From assembly GCF_003259845.1 (NCBI RefSeq), contig NZ_QLMJ01000026.1:62001-126000 (forward strand): DNA of 64,000 nt. Reading direction: 5' to 3'. Shown piece by piece: positions 1-8,503 of this stretch. The notes below the pieces were generated by a model. The model was not told the DNA's origin. It ran no database searches and was given only the letters and a program-made list of their open reading frames with translations. Position numbers and translations under genes: made by a program. Position 1 is the first letter of the stretch. Each line of letters starts with the position of its first letter. This DNA comes from Actinoplanes lutulentus (GTDB lineage: Bacteria; Actinomycetota; Actinomycetes; Mycobacteriales; Micromonosporaceae).

Positions 1-532
1 CCACCGCGGACTCGTCGAGCTCCTTCGGGATGGTGTCGTAGAAGCCCTTCATGAGCCAGGTGTTCACGCCGAGCGCGCCACCGAGGTAGAGCAGGATCAT
101 GCCCCACCAGGTGTTGAACCCGAACGCGGGCCACAGGTCGGTGATCGTCGAGAACATCAGGAAGATCGCCACGACGGCCAGGAACTGCGGGAACATCTGG
201 ATCAGCAGCAGCGACATCAGACCGATCCGCCGGCCCTTGAAACGGCGGCGGCTGAACGCGTACGCCGCCAGCGCGGAGAGGAAGACCGACGCCGCCGCGG
301 CGACCCCGGCGATCATCACCGAGTTGAGGAACCAGTACGCGAAGTTGGTGTCCCGGAAGAGCTTCACGAAGTTCTCCGCCGAGGCGCCGGTCGGGATCAG
401 CGTGCTGGAGGAGAGCGTGCCCTGCGGGTTGATCGCGGCGGAGAAGACGAACAGCAGCGGGCCCAGGGCGAACCCCAGCCCCAGCAGGCCGACCAGGTGC
501 CGCCAGCCGACCTGCTTGATCCAGCGCGTCAC
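1..532 (-). CDS. malG: Sugar ABC transporter permease, MalG-type (partial, C-terminus off window)
   Basis: Inner-membrane permease of a maltose/maltodextrin-type CUT1 importer, partner of the MalF-like protein just upstream. Reading the minus strand from a GTG at 532 gives VTRWIKQVGWRHLVGLLGL, a first membrane segment, an extracytoplasmic stretch (TLIPTGASAENF) and further membrane helices. The frame stays open to the window edge at a point matching the EAA loop (KGFYDTIPKELDESA), which contacts the ATPase. The GTG overlaps the malF stop by 4 bp (GTGA), so translation is coupled. The ATPase (MsiK-like) is not in view; in actinomycetes it is usually encoded elsewhere. Exact sugar specificity cannot be read from the permease. 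Confidence 0.9.
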   Translation of the reverse strand, partial: MTRWIKQVGWRHLVGLLGLGFALGPLLFVFSAAINPQGTLSSSTLIPTGASAENFVKLFRDTNFAYWFLNSVMIAGVAAAASVFLSALAAYAFSRRRFKGRRIGLMSLLLIQMFPQFLAVVAIFLMFSTITDLWPAFGFNTWWGMILLYLGGALGVNTWLMKGFYDTIPKELDESAV

Positions 533-2142
533 GAGTAGACCTCCTCCAACTGCCGGGTCCGGCGGAAGCTGATCGTGGAGACGACCGCGACGATCAGGAA
601 AATGAAGATCGAGATGGCGGCCGCGAATCCGTACTGCGCGCCGGAACCGCCGAAGGCGAGCCGGTACGTGTACGTGATCAGCAGGTCCGTCGCCCCGTTT
701 GTGGTGTTGTCCGCCGGGAACGGAGCGCCCTCGGTGGTCAGCCAGATCGCGTTGAAGTTGTTGAAGTTGAACGCGAACGACGAGATCAACAGCGGCGTCA
801 GCGGGATCATCAGCAGCGGCAGGGTGACGCTCTTGAAGCTCTGCCAGACACCGGCGCCGTCCACCTTCGTGGCGTCCAGCAGCTCACCCGGGATGGCCTG
901 CAGCGCACCCGTGCTGACCAGGAACATGTACGGGTAACCGAGCCAGAGCTGCACCAGGATCACCGCGATCCGGGCCGAGGCGGTGCCGCCGAACCAGTCG
1001 ACGTCCGTACCGAAGAGGTTGTTGATCAGTCCGAAGTCGGTGTTGAACATGTCCCGCCAGACCAGCAGCATCGCGAACGCCGGCATGGCGTACGGAAGAA
1101 CCAGCAGGATCCGGTAGAAGTTGCGTCCGCGCACCTTGGCGGAGTGCAGGGCCAGGGCGATGAACAGGCCCAGGATGAACGTGAACCCGGTGGAGCCGAT
1201 CGCGAACGCGAAGTTCCAGATCAGCGTCTTCAGGAACGGCCCGGAGATGCTGTCGTTGGTCAGCACCCGGGTGAAGTTGTCCAGCCCGACGCCGACCTTC
1301 CAGCCCTGGACGAGACGCTCACCGTCGGCCGCCACGAACGAGCCGAGACTCTCGTCGGCCTTCCACGTCTTACCACTCGTGGTGTCGGTGATGCTGTCGG
1401 TCGCCGCGTCGTACGCCCGCCCGGCCTTACCTTCGTACGCTCGGGAGAGACCGGCCGAGCGGATCGCGCCGCCCGCGGTCGGCACCGTGAAATCGGTGAT
1501 CTCCTGGCTGCGGACGCTGGCCTGCCCGGCGTTGAGCACGGTGTAACCCTCGGCCGCGGTCACCTTGCCGCTCGACGTCACGGTGACGGCGCCGGCCGGC
1601 GTGAGGCCGCCCGCATCGCCGATCGAGACCGCTTTCGTCGCCGGGTCGGTGATCAGGAAGACGATCGGGCCGGTGGCCGGGTCGCCTTCGGTCGCGATCG
1701 AGAGGGCGTACTCGGTCGAGCCCGGGACCCGGGTGACCGACGACGTCTGGATCGCGACGATCGCGTCCTCTTTACTGCCCCGGTGCCCGTCGCCGAAGTT
1801 CGTGAACGCCGTGCTCGCGGTGTACAGCACCGGGAACAGCTGGAAGATCACCAGGAACAGGGTTCCGGGGAACAGGTACTTCGCCGGGATGTGCCGCGGA
1901 GACAGGTAGATGTAGAGGAGCGCCGCGGTCGCCGCGACCAGGACTGCCAGGCCGATCCAGTGCTCCTCGGCGATCAGCGGGAAGGCCGCCCAGATCGCGA
2001 TCGCGACGGACAGGCCGAGCAGCAGAACCTTGGCGAACTGCCCTGCTAGTCCGGTGTTCTTTTGCTGAGGGCGCGGCTCGGAGGGCGCCGGTTCAGTGAC
2101 GGGGAGGGCCCGCCGCGCGGGCCCTCCGAGCTTCGTCGTCAT
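529..2142 (-). CDS. malF: Sugar ABC transporter permease, MalF-type
   Basis: Permease of a maltose/maltodextrin-type CUT1 importer, 537 residues, close in length to E. coli MalF (514). Two N-terminal membrane helices (about residues 35-85) and a third near 95-115 are followed by a long extracytoplasmic loop of roughly 170 residues, the position of the MalF P2 domain that contacts the binding protein. The transport domain follows, with an EAA loop at about residues 419-431 (GELLDATKVDGAG). The presence of the large P2-like loop favours a maltose/maltodextrin or alpha-glucoside system over other CUT1 importers. The ATG overlaps the malE stop by 1 bp (TAATG) and the 3' end overlaps malG by 4 bp, so malE-F-G is one operon. 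Confidence 0.95.
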   Translation of the reverse strand: MTTKLGGPARRALPVTEPAPSEPRPQQKNTGLAGQFAKVLLLGLSVAIAIWAAFPLIAEEHWIGLAVLVAATAALLYIYLSPRHIPAKYLFPGTLFLVIFQLFPVLYTASTAFTNFGDGHRGSKEDAIVAIQTSSVTRVPGSTEYALSIATEGDPATGPIVFLITDPATKAVSIGDAGGLTPAGAVTVTSSGKVTAAEGYTVLNAGQASVRSQEITDFTVPTAGGAIRSAGLSRAYEGKAGRAYDAATDSITDTTSGKTWKADESLGSFVAADGERLVQGWKVGVGLDNFTRVLTNDSISGPFLKTLIWNFAFAIGSTGFTFILGLFIALALHSAKVRGRNFYRILLVLPYAMPAFAMLLVWRDMFNTDFGLINNLFGTDVDWFGGTASARIAVILVQLWLGYPYMFLVSTGALQAIPGELLDATKVDGAGVWQSFKSVTLPLLMIPLTPLLISSFAFNFNNFNAIWLTTEGAPFPADNTTNGATDLLITYTYRLAFGGSGAQYGFAAAISIFIFLIVAVVSTISFRRTRQLEEVYS

Positions 2143-3395
2143 TACTTGATCGAGCCCGAGATCGTCGTGCCGGCGGCGGTGACGGTCTTCTCGGCGTCGG
2201 CGCCACCGATGACAGCGGCCTCGGCCTTGCCGAACGGGTCCCAGATGGCGGCCATCTCGGGGATCGCGGGCAGCGGCACGGCGTTCTTACCGGCGTCGAC
2301 CCACTTCTGCAGATCGGCGTCGGCACCCTTGACCTGGTCCAGGGCGGCGGTCAGCGCCGGCGGCCGGGGCTCGGCGTTGTAGAGCGCGACGGCCAGCTCC
2401 GGCGTGGTCACGTAGTTGGTGACGAACTCCTGCGCGAGGGCCTTGTTCTTGCCCTTCGCCGCGACGTAGAAGGTCTGCACACCGAGGAACGGGGTGGCCT
2501 CCTTGCCGCCTTCGAAGCCGGGAACCGCGCTGATGTCGTACTTGAGGTTCGCCTTCTTCACATCGGTGACCGCCCACGGCCCGGAGACCAGGTACGCGCA
2601 CTTCTTGCTGGTGAAGGTGGCGATGGAGTTCTCCGGGGTGATCGAACGCTTGAGCGCGCCGTCGCCCTTCTCGCCGAGAGCGCTGAGCTTCTTGAACGCC
2701 TCGACCGACTCCGGCTTGCCGACGCCCAGGTCCTTGGCGTCGTAGTCGCCGGCCGCGTTCGTGCCGAACAGGTAACCGCCGGCTGAGCTGTAGAACGGGT
2801 ACGCGTGGTACGCGTCGCCGTTCTGTCCGACCTGGAGGCAGAGCAGCTCGGAGACCTTCTTGTCGGCCTTCAGCTTCTTGGCGCTGGCCACCAGGGCCTC
2901 CACGGTGGCCGGAGCCTCCGGGGCCAGCTCGGTGTTACGGATCAGGCCGAGGTTCTCGGTCGCGTACGGAACGCCGTAGGTCTGGCCGTTGAACGTGACC
3001 GCCTTGATGGCGTTGGCCGCGATGCCGCTCTTCTGCTCGTCGCTGAGCTGCACCGGGTCGATGGCGCCGTTCTGGACCAGGTTGCCGATCCAGTCGTGCG
3101 CGCCGACCACGACGTCCGGGCCGCTGCCCTGCTGGGACGCGGTCAGGAAGGTGGTCTGCTGGTCCTTCGAGATGGCCTGGACCTTCACGGTCACGCCGTT
3201 CTCGGTGCCGAACTTCTCGGCGAACGGCTTCAGGGCGGCGGAACGCTTGTCGTCCGCCCAGATCACCAGCTCGCCGGTGGCCGCGGCGGCCGAGGGCGCG
3301 TCGCTGGTTGTCTCGTCCTTGCTACTGCCACAAGCGGCGGTTCCGACCAGCGCCACGGCGCAAATCGCAATCACACCCGCGGTTCGGATGCGCAT
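2142..3395 (-). CDS. malE: Maltose/maltodextrin-type extracellular solute-binding lipoprotein
   Basis: Lipid-anchored receptor of the sugar importer, 417 residues. The start at 3395 (MRIRTAGVIAIC) has an AGGAG ribosome site 8 nt upstream and begins a classic lipoprotein signal ending GTAAC-GSS, with the lipidated Cys at about residue 22. The mature protein is an SBP_bac_1 fold with maltose-binding features such as FAEKFGTENGVTVKV and VVGAHDWIGNLVQNG. A longer reading from 3446 lacks any signal and is less likely. First gene of malE-F-G; CTTGCAG operator repeats lie 120-150 bp upstream. Substrate is inferred from the neighbouring MalF-like loop and the LacI-type regulator. Confidence 0.93.
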   Translation of the reverse strand: MRIRTAGVIAICAVALVGTAACGSSKDETTSDAPSAAAATGELVIWADDKRSAALKPFAEKFGTENGVTVKVQAISKDQQTTFLTASQQGSGPDVVVGAHDWIGNLVQNGAIDPVQLSDEQKSGIAANAIKAVTFNGQTYGVPYATENLGLIRNTELAPEAPATVEALVASAKKLKADKKVSELLCLQVGQNGDAYHAYPFYSSAGGYLFGTNAAGDYDAKDLGVGKPESVEAFKKLSALGEKGDGALKRSITPENSIATFTSKKCAYLVSGPWAVTDVKKANLKYDISAVPGFEGGKEATPFLGVQTFYVAAKGKNKALAQEFVTNYVTTPELAVALYNAEPRPPALTAALDQVKGADADLQKWVDAGKNAVPLPAIPEMAAIWDPFGKAEAAVIGGADAEKTVTAAGTTISGSIK

Positions 3396-3512
3396 CGATG
3401 AACTCCTGTCATGAGGGAGGTTTTTTTCGCACGAAAGGGCAGGCACGGCAGACGCCAGAGGCCTTCACCCGGGAAAGATCGATAAGGTGTCGTCCTTGTT
3501 GCCGGGACGTTA

Positions 3513-3545
3513 GCAAGCCCTTGCAGTCAATGGAAGCCCTTGCAG
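3513..3545. promoter_or_regulatory. Paired CTTGCAG operators between malE and the LacI-type regulator
   Basis: A 12-bp direct repeat AAGCCCTTGCAG occurs at 3515-3526 and 3534-3545 (19-bp period), and GCAAG-CC-CTTGC at 3513-3524 is an inverted repeat. CTTGCAG heptamers are, from memory, the operator motif of Streptomyces MalR/Reg1. The position between divergent malE and the regulator suggests control of both. Related CTTGC words recur after the regulator gene (4638-4664). Confidence 0.75.
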
Positions 3546-3571
3546 AGCGCTGGCCGGTAACAGGTCGGCAC

Positions 3572-3577
3572 TACAGT
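3572..3577 (+). promoter_or_regulatory. -10 box (TACAGT) of the LacI-type regulator, leaderless
   Basis: TAnnnT hexamer ending 6 nt before the ATG at 3584, with no ribosome site in between; predicts that transcription starts at or next to the start codon. Confidence 0.6.
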
Positions 3578-3583
3578 GACAAC

Positions 3584-4633
3584 ATGCGTGCACGGATGGC
3601 GGACATCGCCAGGCAAGCCCAGGTCAGCGAGGCGACGGTTTCGCGCGTCATCAACGACCGACCCGGCGTATCCCCCGAGACCCGGCAAGCGGTGCTCACC
3701 GCTCTCGACGTACTCGGTTACGAGCGTCCCGAGCGTCTGCGGAAACGCAGCGCCGGCCTGGTCGGACTGGTCGTGCCCGAGTTGGACAACCCGATCTTCC
3801 CGGCGTTTGCCCAGGTCATCGAGTCGACGCTGGCACAGTCCGGCTACACGCCGGTGCTCTGCACCCAGTCACCGGGCGGTGTCACCGAGGACGAATACGT
3901 GGAGATGCTGCTGGACCGCCAGGTCAGCGGCATCATCTTCGTCTCCGGCCTGCACGCCGACACCACCAGCGACCACGAGCGGTACCTGCGGCTGATCGCC
4001 CGCCCGCTGCCGATCGTGCTGGTCAACGGGCACACCGGCGGCATCGACGCGCCGTTCGTCTCCTGCGACGAGCAGCTCGCCGGCGACCTGGCGGTCAGCC
4101 ACCTCTTCGCCCTCGGGCACCGCCGGATCGGCATGATCTCCGGCCCGCACCGGTTCACCGCTGTTCAGCGGAAACTCGCCGGTTACCGGACCGCCGTGCA
4201 GCGCCTGCTCGCCGTCTCGGGATCCGATGTGGACGACTCGGTCGAGCTGACGTTCTTCGGCGTGGAGGGCGGCGAGGTCGCCGCGGACCGGCTGCTCGCG
4301 AAGGGTGTGACCGGCATCGTCTGCGGCTCCGACCTGATGGCGCTCGGCGCGATCCGGGCAGCCCGGCGACGCGGTCTTGACGTGCCCCATGACGTCTCGG
4401 TGATCGGTTTTGACGATTCCCCGCTGATGGCTTTCACCGATCCGCCGCTCACCACGCTTCGCCAACCGGTCGCGGCGATGGCCGTGGCGGCCGTACGCTC
4501 ACTGGTGGACGAAATCAACGGACACGGTTCGCCCAGGTCGGAATACCTTTTCCGGCCGGAGCTGGTGGTTCGCAACTCGGCCGCGGTGGCCCCGGTGCCG
4601 CAGAAACTGCCGGCCGAGACCTCCGCAGCCTGA
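3584..4633 (+). CDS. LacI-family transcriptional regulator (MalR-like)
   Basis: Repressor of 349 residues. The N-terminus carries the LacI helix-turn-helix (MADIARQAQVSEATVSRVI, residues 5-23) with the hinge helix, followed by a periplasmic-binding-protein-like effector domain (GLVVPELDNPIFPAFA; C-terminal GFDDSPLMAFTDPPLTT). It diverges from malE-F-G, and the CTTGCAG repeats lie between, so it probably represses the importer and is released by maltose or maltodextrin (inference). The start at 3584 gives the usual family N-terminus and sits 6 nt after a -10 box; upstream in-frame sequence back to 3308 is non-conserved and overlaps malE. Confidence 0.93.
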   Translation: MRARMADIARQAQVSEATVSRVINDRPGVSPETRQAVLTALDVLGYERPERLRKRSAGLVGLVVPELDNPIFPAFAQVIESTLAQSGYTPVLCTQSPGGVTEDEYVEMLLDRQVSGIIFVSGLHADTTSDHERYLRLIARPLPIVLVNGHTGGIDAPFVSCDEQLAGDLAVSHLFALGHRRIGMISGPHRFTAVQRKLAGYRTAVQRLLAVSGSDVDDSVELTFFGVEGGEVAADRLLAKGVTGIVCGSDLMALGAIRAARRRGLDVPHDVSVIGFDDSPLMAFTDPPLTTLRQPVAAMAVAAVRSLVDEINGHGSPRSEYLFRPELVVRNSAAVAPVPQKLPAETSAA

Positions 4634-5110
4634 CGGTTCTTGCTGCAACTTCTTGCACACTTAAGCGGTTGACCTCGCGCGGGCGCGCAAGAGAGCGTGT
4701 TCTCCGCCTCTTCCGCGCTCGTCCGAGTGGGTGATGAGGGCGCTTTCAGCCGTTTGCCGCGCGCTTTCGGTGGCCGGAAGCGCCTTTCACCGGCAGGACC
4801 TGGCGCTTCGCCGCAAGAGCGTGCGCAAGAGCAGGTCAGAGCAACACCTCAGCTGGCACAGAATGTGACAGGTTGGTGGCGTTGAGTGCTTTCTGAGGTC
4901 AAAGCGGCCACTGAACTGCCAAGTGATACATATCACACTGCTCTCTGTGGTCGGTCCAAAGCCCCGCATTACGGACAGACAACCTTCCTGTTGTCGGCCC
5001 GCCAATTTCAGATGCCGCAAAGATCAGAGCACCCCGCCCCACGGGTCAGACCCGACAGCCACCACCGAGTCGAGCGATCGCCAAGCCGCGTCGAATCCGG
5101 TCGCGCAACC

Positions 5111-5164
5111 GGCTCGCGCTCGTGGTCGCGAAACCGCCCCTGCCAACGACCGCAAGCACGAGCC
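5111..5164. repeat. Dispersed 54-bp palindromic element, copy A
   Basis: Left arm GGCTCGCGCTCGTGGTCG and right arm CGACCGCAAGCACGAGCC pair at 15 of 18 positions around an 18-nt centre containing CGAAACCG. Same family as 5175, 30228, 30291 and 43195. Copy B follows after 10 nt, so the copies come as a tandem pair. Confidence 0.8.
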
Positions 5165-5174
5165 AACCGCAACC

Positions 5175-5227
5175 AGCTCGCGCTCGTGGTCACGAAACCG
5201 CCCGCCGAACGACCATTAGCGCGAGCC
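5175..5227. repeat. Dispersed palindromic element, copy B
   Basis: Left arm AGCTCGCGCTCGTGGTCA, centre with CGAAACCG as in copy A, right arm CGACCATTAGCGCGAGCC. The arms pair at most positions. A degenerate extra right arm (TGACCATGAGCGCAAGCC) lies near 5267-5284. Confidence 0.78.
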
Positions 5228-5640
5228 GGCCGATATCCGATGCCACTCCGCCGATCGCCCTCGCGTGACCATGAGCGCAAGCCGCCAGCGCCCCGGCCCG
5301 GCCGGCCCGGTGATCGGTTACGCCCACCCCACCGTGGCCGGCCAGTATCACTCGCCTCACGCCAACGTCACGGAGAGTGCGAGCCCAGCACGGGAGTACC
5401 GCCGCCGCCAGCCGGATCTTGGAGACCCGTGGGCGCTCTGACCCCCGCAGGATTCCACAAAGCCACCGTTCTCCATCATCGCGGTCACAGCGCGTCACCA
5501 CCGCACTCACCAATCACCCGAAATCGACACGCCACAGCGGCGGCCATCCGAAACTCGTGAGTTTGCGGTCGATCGGACGGCCGAAACGCACAAGATCCGC
5601 CGCGGCCCGCGGCCGGCGGGCTGGCTGCCAGCGGCCGGCC

Positions 5641-5700
5641 AGCCAGCGGGCGGCCAGCCAGCGGGCGGCCAGCCAGCGGGCGGCCAGCCAGCCAGCCAGC
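5641..5700. repeat. 15-bp tandem repeat
   Basis: Three perfect copies of AGCCAGCGGGCGGCC (5641-5685) followed by AGCC-rich degenerate copies. Non-coding, just downstream of argH. Confidence 0.85.
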
Positions 5701-5746
5701 CAGCGGCCAGCTGCCAGCCGCCGGGCAGTCGTCGGCGGAAACGAAA

Positions 5747-5770
5747 CGGGAGCGGCCTAAGCCACTCCCG
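5747..5770 (-). terminator. Hairpin terminator downstream of argH
   Basis: CGGGAG-C-GGC / GCC-A-CTCCCG stem-loop with a 4-nt loop. In argH sense it is followed by a T-rich stretch (GTTTCGTTTCC). It lies about 25 bp after the argH stop. Confidence 0.65.
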
Positions 5771-5795
5771 CCCCGAACAATCACCACGAAACCAA

Positions 5796-7226
5796 TCAGC
5801 GCGGCACGACCTTCTCCACCGCCCACTGGCGCCAGTTGTCCAGCTTGTGCTCGACCGTCGCCAGCTGCTCGCGCACCGGCCCCGGCCCCGTCGACCCCGG
5901 TGTGGTCCGCGCCGCCAGCGCCGACGACACCGACAAGACCGAGCGCACCGACGGATCCAGATGCTCGCTGACCGTCTTCAGGTCGTCGTCGGTCAGATCT
6001 TCCAGCTCGCACTCCCGCGCCGAGCACAGCGCCACCAGTTTCCCGGTGACCTCGTGCGCGTCGCGGAACGGCACGCCCTTACGGACAAGCCAGTCAGCCA
6101 CCTCGGTAGCCAGGGAGAAACCGACCGGTGCGGCGGCGGCCAGGCGGTCAACCCGTACCGTCATGGTGGAGATCATGCCCGCGAGAGCGGGCAGCAGAAG
6201 TTCCAGAGTGTCCACCGCGTCGAACGCGGGCTCCTTGTCCTCCTGCATGTCGCGGTCGTAGGTGAGCGGCAGTCCCTTGAGCATGGTGAGCACCGCGACC
6301 AGGCCACCGATGAGCCGGCCGCTCTTGCCGCGGGCCAGTTCGGCGATGTCCGCGTTCTTCTTCTGCGGCATGATCGACGAGCCGGTGGCGAAGGCGTCGT
6401 CCAGCTCGACCCAGCCGAACTCGGTGGAGGTCCAGAGCACGACCTCCTCGCCGAGGCGGGAGAGGTGCACGCCGAGCAGCGCGGTGATGAAGAGGAACTC
6501 GGCGACGAAGTCGCGGTCGGCGACGGCGTCCATCGAGTTCGGCGCGGGGGCGGAGAAGCCGAGCTCGCGGGCGACGGCGGCCGGGTCGAGCGGCAGCGAC
6601 GAACCGGCGAGGGCACCGCTGCCGAGCGGGCTGATCGCGGTCCGCACGTCCCAGTCGCGCAGGCGCTCCAGGTCACGCAGCAGCGGCTGCACGTGCGCGA
6701 GCAGCCAGTGGCCGAAGCTGACCGGCTGCGCGTGCTGCACGTGGGTCATGCCCGGCGCCGCGGTGTCGATGTTGCGGGCGGCCTGCTCGGTGAGCGCGTC
6801 GGCCAGCTCGATCACCGCGACGGCCACGCCGCGGGCGTGATCGCGCAGGTAGAGCCGCAGGTCGGTGGCGACCTGGTCGTTACGGGACCGGCCGGCGCGC
6901 AGCTTGCCGCCGAGCGCGCCGAGGCGCTCCAGCAGGCCGCGCTCCAGGGCGGTGTGCACGTCCTCGTCCTCGATGGTGGGGCGGAAGTCCCCGGCGGCGC
7001 AGGCCGACTCGAGGTCGTCCAGCGCGGCCAGCATCTTGCCGAGCTCTTCGGCGTCGAGCAGTCCCGCGTTCGCCAGGACGCGGGCGTGCGCGCGGGAGGC
7101 GAGCAGGTCGTAAGGCGCCAGCCGCCAGTCGAACTGCACGCTGACGCTCAGCCGGGCCAGTGCTTCCGCCGGGCCGCCCGCGAACCGAGCTCCCCACAGC
7201 CGCGTCGGCTCCTCAGTTTCCGGCAC
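5796..7226 (-). CDS. argH: Argininosuccinate lyase
   Basis: Last step of arginine synthesis: splits argininosuccinate into arginine and fumarate; cytoplasmic homotetramer. 476 residues, the usual length. The fumarase/aspartase-superfamily signature is present as GSSIMPQKKNADIAE, and the N-terminal WGARFAGG and SRNDQVATDLRLYLRDH are typical of ArgH. The GTG start at 7226 has a GAGGAG ribosome site. It is separated from the argC-to-argG operon by dapE on the other strand. A candidate ARG box about 80 bp upstream (7304-7317) suggests ArgR control independent of the main operon. Confidence 0.97.
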   Translation of the reverse strand: MPETEEPTRLWGARFAGGPAEALARLSVSVQFDWRLAPYDLLASRAHARVLANAGLLDAEELGKMLAALDDLESACAAGDFRPTIEDEDVHTALERGLLERLGALGGKLRAGRSRNDQVATDLRLYLRDHARGVAVAVIELADALTEQAARNIDTAAPGMTHVQHAQPVSFGHWLLAHVQPLLRDLERLRDWDVRTAISPLGSGALAGSSLPLDPAAVARELGFSAPAPNSMDAVADRDFVAEFLFITALLGVHLSRLGEEVVLWTSTEFGWVELDDAFATGSSIMPQKKNADIAELARGKSGRLIGGLVAVLTMLKGLPLTYDRDMQEDKEPAFDAVDTLELLLPALAGMISTMTVRVDRLAAAAPVGFSLATEVADWLVRKGVPFRDAHEVTGKLVALCSARECELEDLTDDDLKTVSEHLDPSVRSVLSVSSALAARTTPGSTGPGPVREQLATVEHKLDNWRQWAVEKVVPR

Positions 7227-7303
7227 ACCTACTCCTCGATCGTGGAACTGCGCAATTAATTGACCCTATCGCTGCGGCCCGCACCCGAGGCGCCAGGCCG
7301 TCA

Positions 7304-7317
7304 TGCATAAAAATACT
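7304..7317. promoter_or_regulatory. Candidate ARG box between argH and dapE
   Basis: TGCATAAAAATACT matches the ArgR consensus TGAATWWWWATTCA at 11 of 14 positions and shares TGCATA-N3-AT-N-C with the box in front of argC. An AT-rich GCATGATAATATTGC follows at 7322-7336 and could be the second half-site. It overlaps the dapE promoter region, so ArgR may affect dapE as well. Confidence 0.5.
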
Positions 7318-7327
7318 AGCAGCATGA

Positions 7328-7333
7328 TAATAT
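7328..7333 (+). promoter_or_regulatory. -10 box (TAATAT) of dapE, leaderless
   Basis: Ends 6 nt before the ATG at 7340. No Shine-Dalgarno sequence is present upstream of this start. Confidence 0.6.
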
Positions 7334-7339
7334 TGCGAC

Positions 7340-8404
7340 ATGGCCAGCCTCGATCTCACCGGCGACATCGTCGATCTCACCCGCACCATCTGCGACATCC
7401 CGAGCGTCAGCGGCGACGAGAAAACTCTCGCCGACGCCGTCGAGACGGCACTGAGCGCATACCCGCACCTGGAGGTTCTCCGGGACGCCGACGCCGTGGT
7501 GGCCCGCACGAACTTCGGCCGTGACACCCGGGTCGTCCTCGCCGGCCACCTGGACACCGTCCCGATCGCGAACAATCTGCCGACCACCCTCAACGGCGAT
7601 CTTTTGTACGGCCGCGGCACCACCGACATGAAGGCCGGCGTCGCCGTCTTCCTCCAGCTCGCCGCCCAGCTGACCGAAAACGATTCCCGCTACGACGTCA
7701 CCTACGTCTTCTACGACCACGAAGAGGTCGCCGCCAAGCTCAACGGCCTCGGCCGCCTCGTGCGCAACCATCCGGAATGGTTGGCAGGCGACTTCGCTGT
7801 GCTCGGCGAGCCGTCCGACGGCACTGTCGAGGGCGGTTGCCAGGGCACCATGCGCGTGAAGATCACCGTGCCGGGTGTCGCCGCGCACGCCGCCCGCTCC
7901 TGGCGCGGCAGCAACGCGATCCACAGCGCCGGCGCGGTTCTCGACGTGCTGCGCGCCTATGAGCCACGTCGCCCGGTCGTTGACGGCCTTCAATACCGCG
8001 AGGGCCTCAACGCCGTGAAGATCGAGGGCGGCATCGCCGGCAATGTGATCCCTGACCTGTGCACTGTCTTCGTCAACTACCGCTTCGCCCCGGACCGCGA
8101 CACCGACGAGGCCGAGGCCCACCTGCGCGAGGTCTTCACCGGTTTCGAGCTGGAGGTCACCGACCGCGCGCCCGGTGCGCGTCCGGGCCTGGATCAGCCC
8201 GCCGCTAAGGAGTTCGTCGAACTGGTCGGCCGCGAGCCCCAGGCCAAACTCGGCTGGACCGACGTCTCGCGCTTCGCAACCCTCGGCATCCCGGCGATCA
8301 ATTTCGGTCCCGGCGACCCGCTGCTGGCTCACACCGACAACGAGCACGTCCCGGTCGAGGAGATCCGCGCGGCCCTGCGCGTCCTCACCGCCTGGCTGCG
8401 CTGA
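7340..8404 (+). CDS. dapE: Succinyl-diaminopimelate desuccinylase
   Basis: Zinc peptidase-family (M20) enzyme that removes succinate from N-succinyl-LL-diaminopimelate in lysine/peptidoglycan precursor synthesis. 354 residues, typical of the actinobacterial form. Metal-site motifs are visible in order: GHLDTVP, GRGTTDMKAG, YDHEEVA, LGEPSDG, and the C-terminal AHTDNEHV histidine. The ATG at 7340 has no ribosome site but follows a -10 box at leaderless spacing. It lies between argH and argG but is not an arginine gene; ArgE (same superfamily) is unlikely because ArgJ is present and the DapE motifs fit better. Confidence 0.93.
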   Translation: MASLDLTGDIVDLTRTICDIPSVSGDEKTLADAVETALSAYPHLEVLRDADAVVARTNFGRDTRVVLAGHLDTVPIANNLPTTLNGDLLYGRGTTDMKAGVAVFLQLAAQLTENDSRYDVTYVFYDHEEVAAKLNGLGRLVRNHPEWLAGDFAVLGEPSDGTVEGGCQGTMRVKITVPGVAAHAARSWRGSNAIHSAGAVLDVLRAYEPRRPVVDGLQYREGLNAVKIEGGIAGNVIPDLCTVFVNYRFAPDRDTDEAEAHLREVFTGFELEVTDRAPGARPGLDQPAAKEFVELVGREPQAKLGWTDVSRFATLGIPAINFGPGDPLLAHTDNEHVPVEEIRAALRVLTAWLR

Positions 8405-8415
8405 AACCCACGCCG

Positions 8416-8456
8416 ATCGGTCAAGGCCGCGGTCTCCCGCGACCTTGACCGATTTT
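8416..8456. terminator. Strong intrinsic terminator between convergent dapE and argG
   Basis: Stem ATCGGTCAAGG / CCTTGACCGAT (8416-8426 with 8443-8453), extended inside by CGCGG/CCGCG around a TCTC loop, then TTTT on the plus strand. Ends dapE transcription; the hairpin can also serve the argG operon from the other side. Confidence 0.88.
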
Positions 8457-8503
8457 GTACGCCCTACGCGCCCCGAATCCCGAAGACCGCGGCCGGCCTC
8501 CCC

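Larger units (their letters stand above)
4634..5795. other. Gene-free region with repeats and palindromes
   Basis: About 1.16 kb without a convincing gene; the open frames have no conserved-looking content or ribosome sites. It starts with CTTGC-type words (CTTGCTGCAAC near 4638-4648, then CTTGCAC) resembling the malE operators, and holds two GCAAGAGC words around 4812-4835. Two palindromic elements lie at 5111-5227, a 15-bp tandem repeat at 5641-5700 and the argH terminator at 5747-5770. Confidence 0.7.

Noticed and set aside
4886..5560. A 224-residue plus-strand gene
   Set aside because: Low-complexity Pro/Arg sequence running through palindromes, without ribosome site or family resemblance.
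5847..7259. 470-residue plus-strand gene opposite argH
   Set aside because: Antisense shadow; argH is unambiguous.
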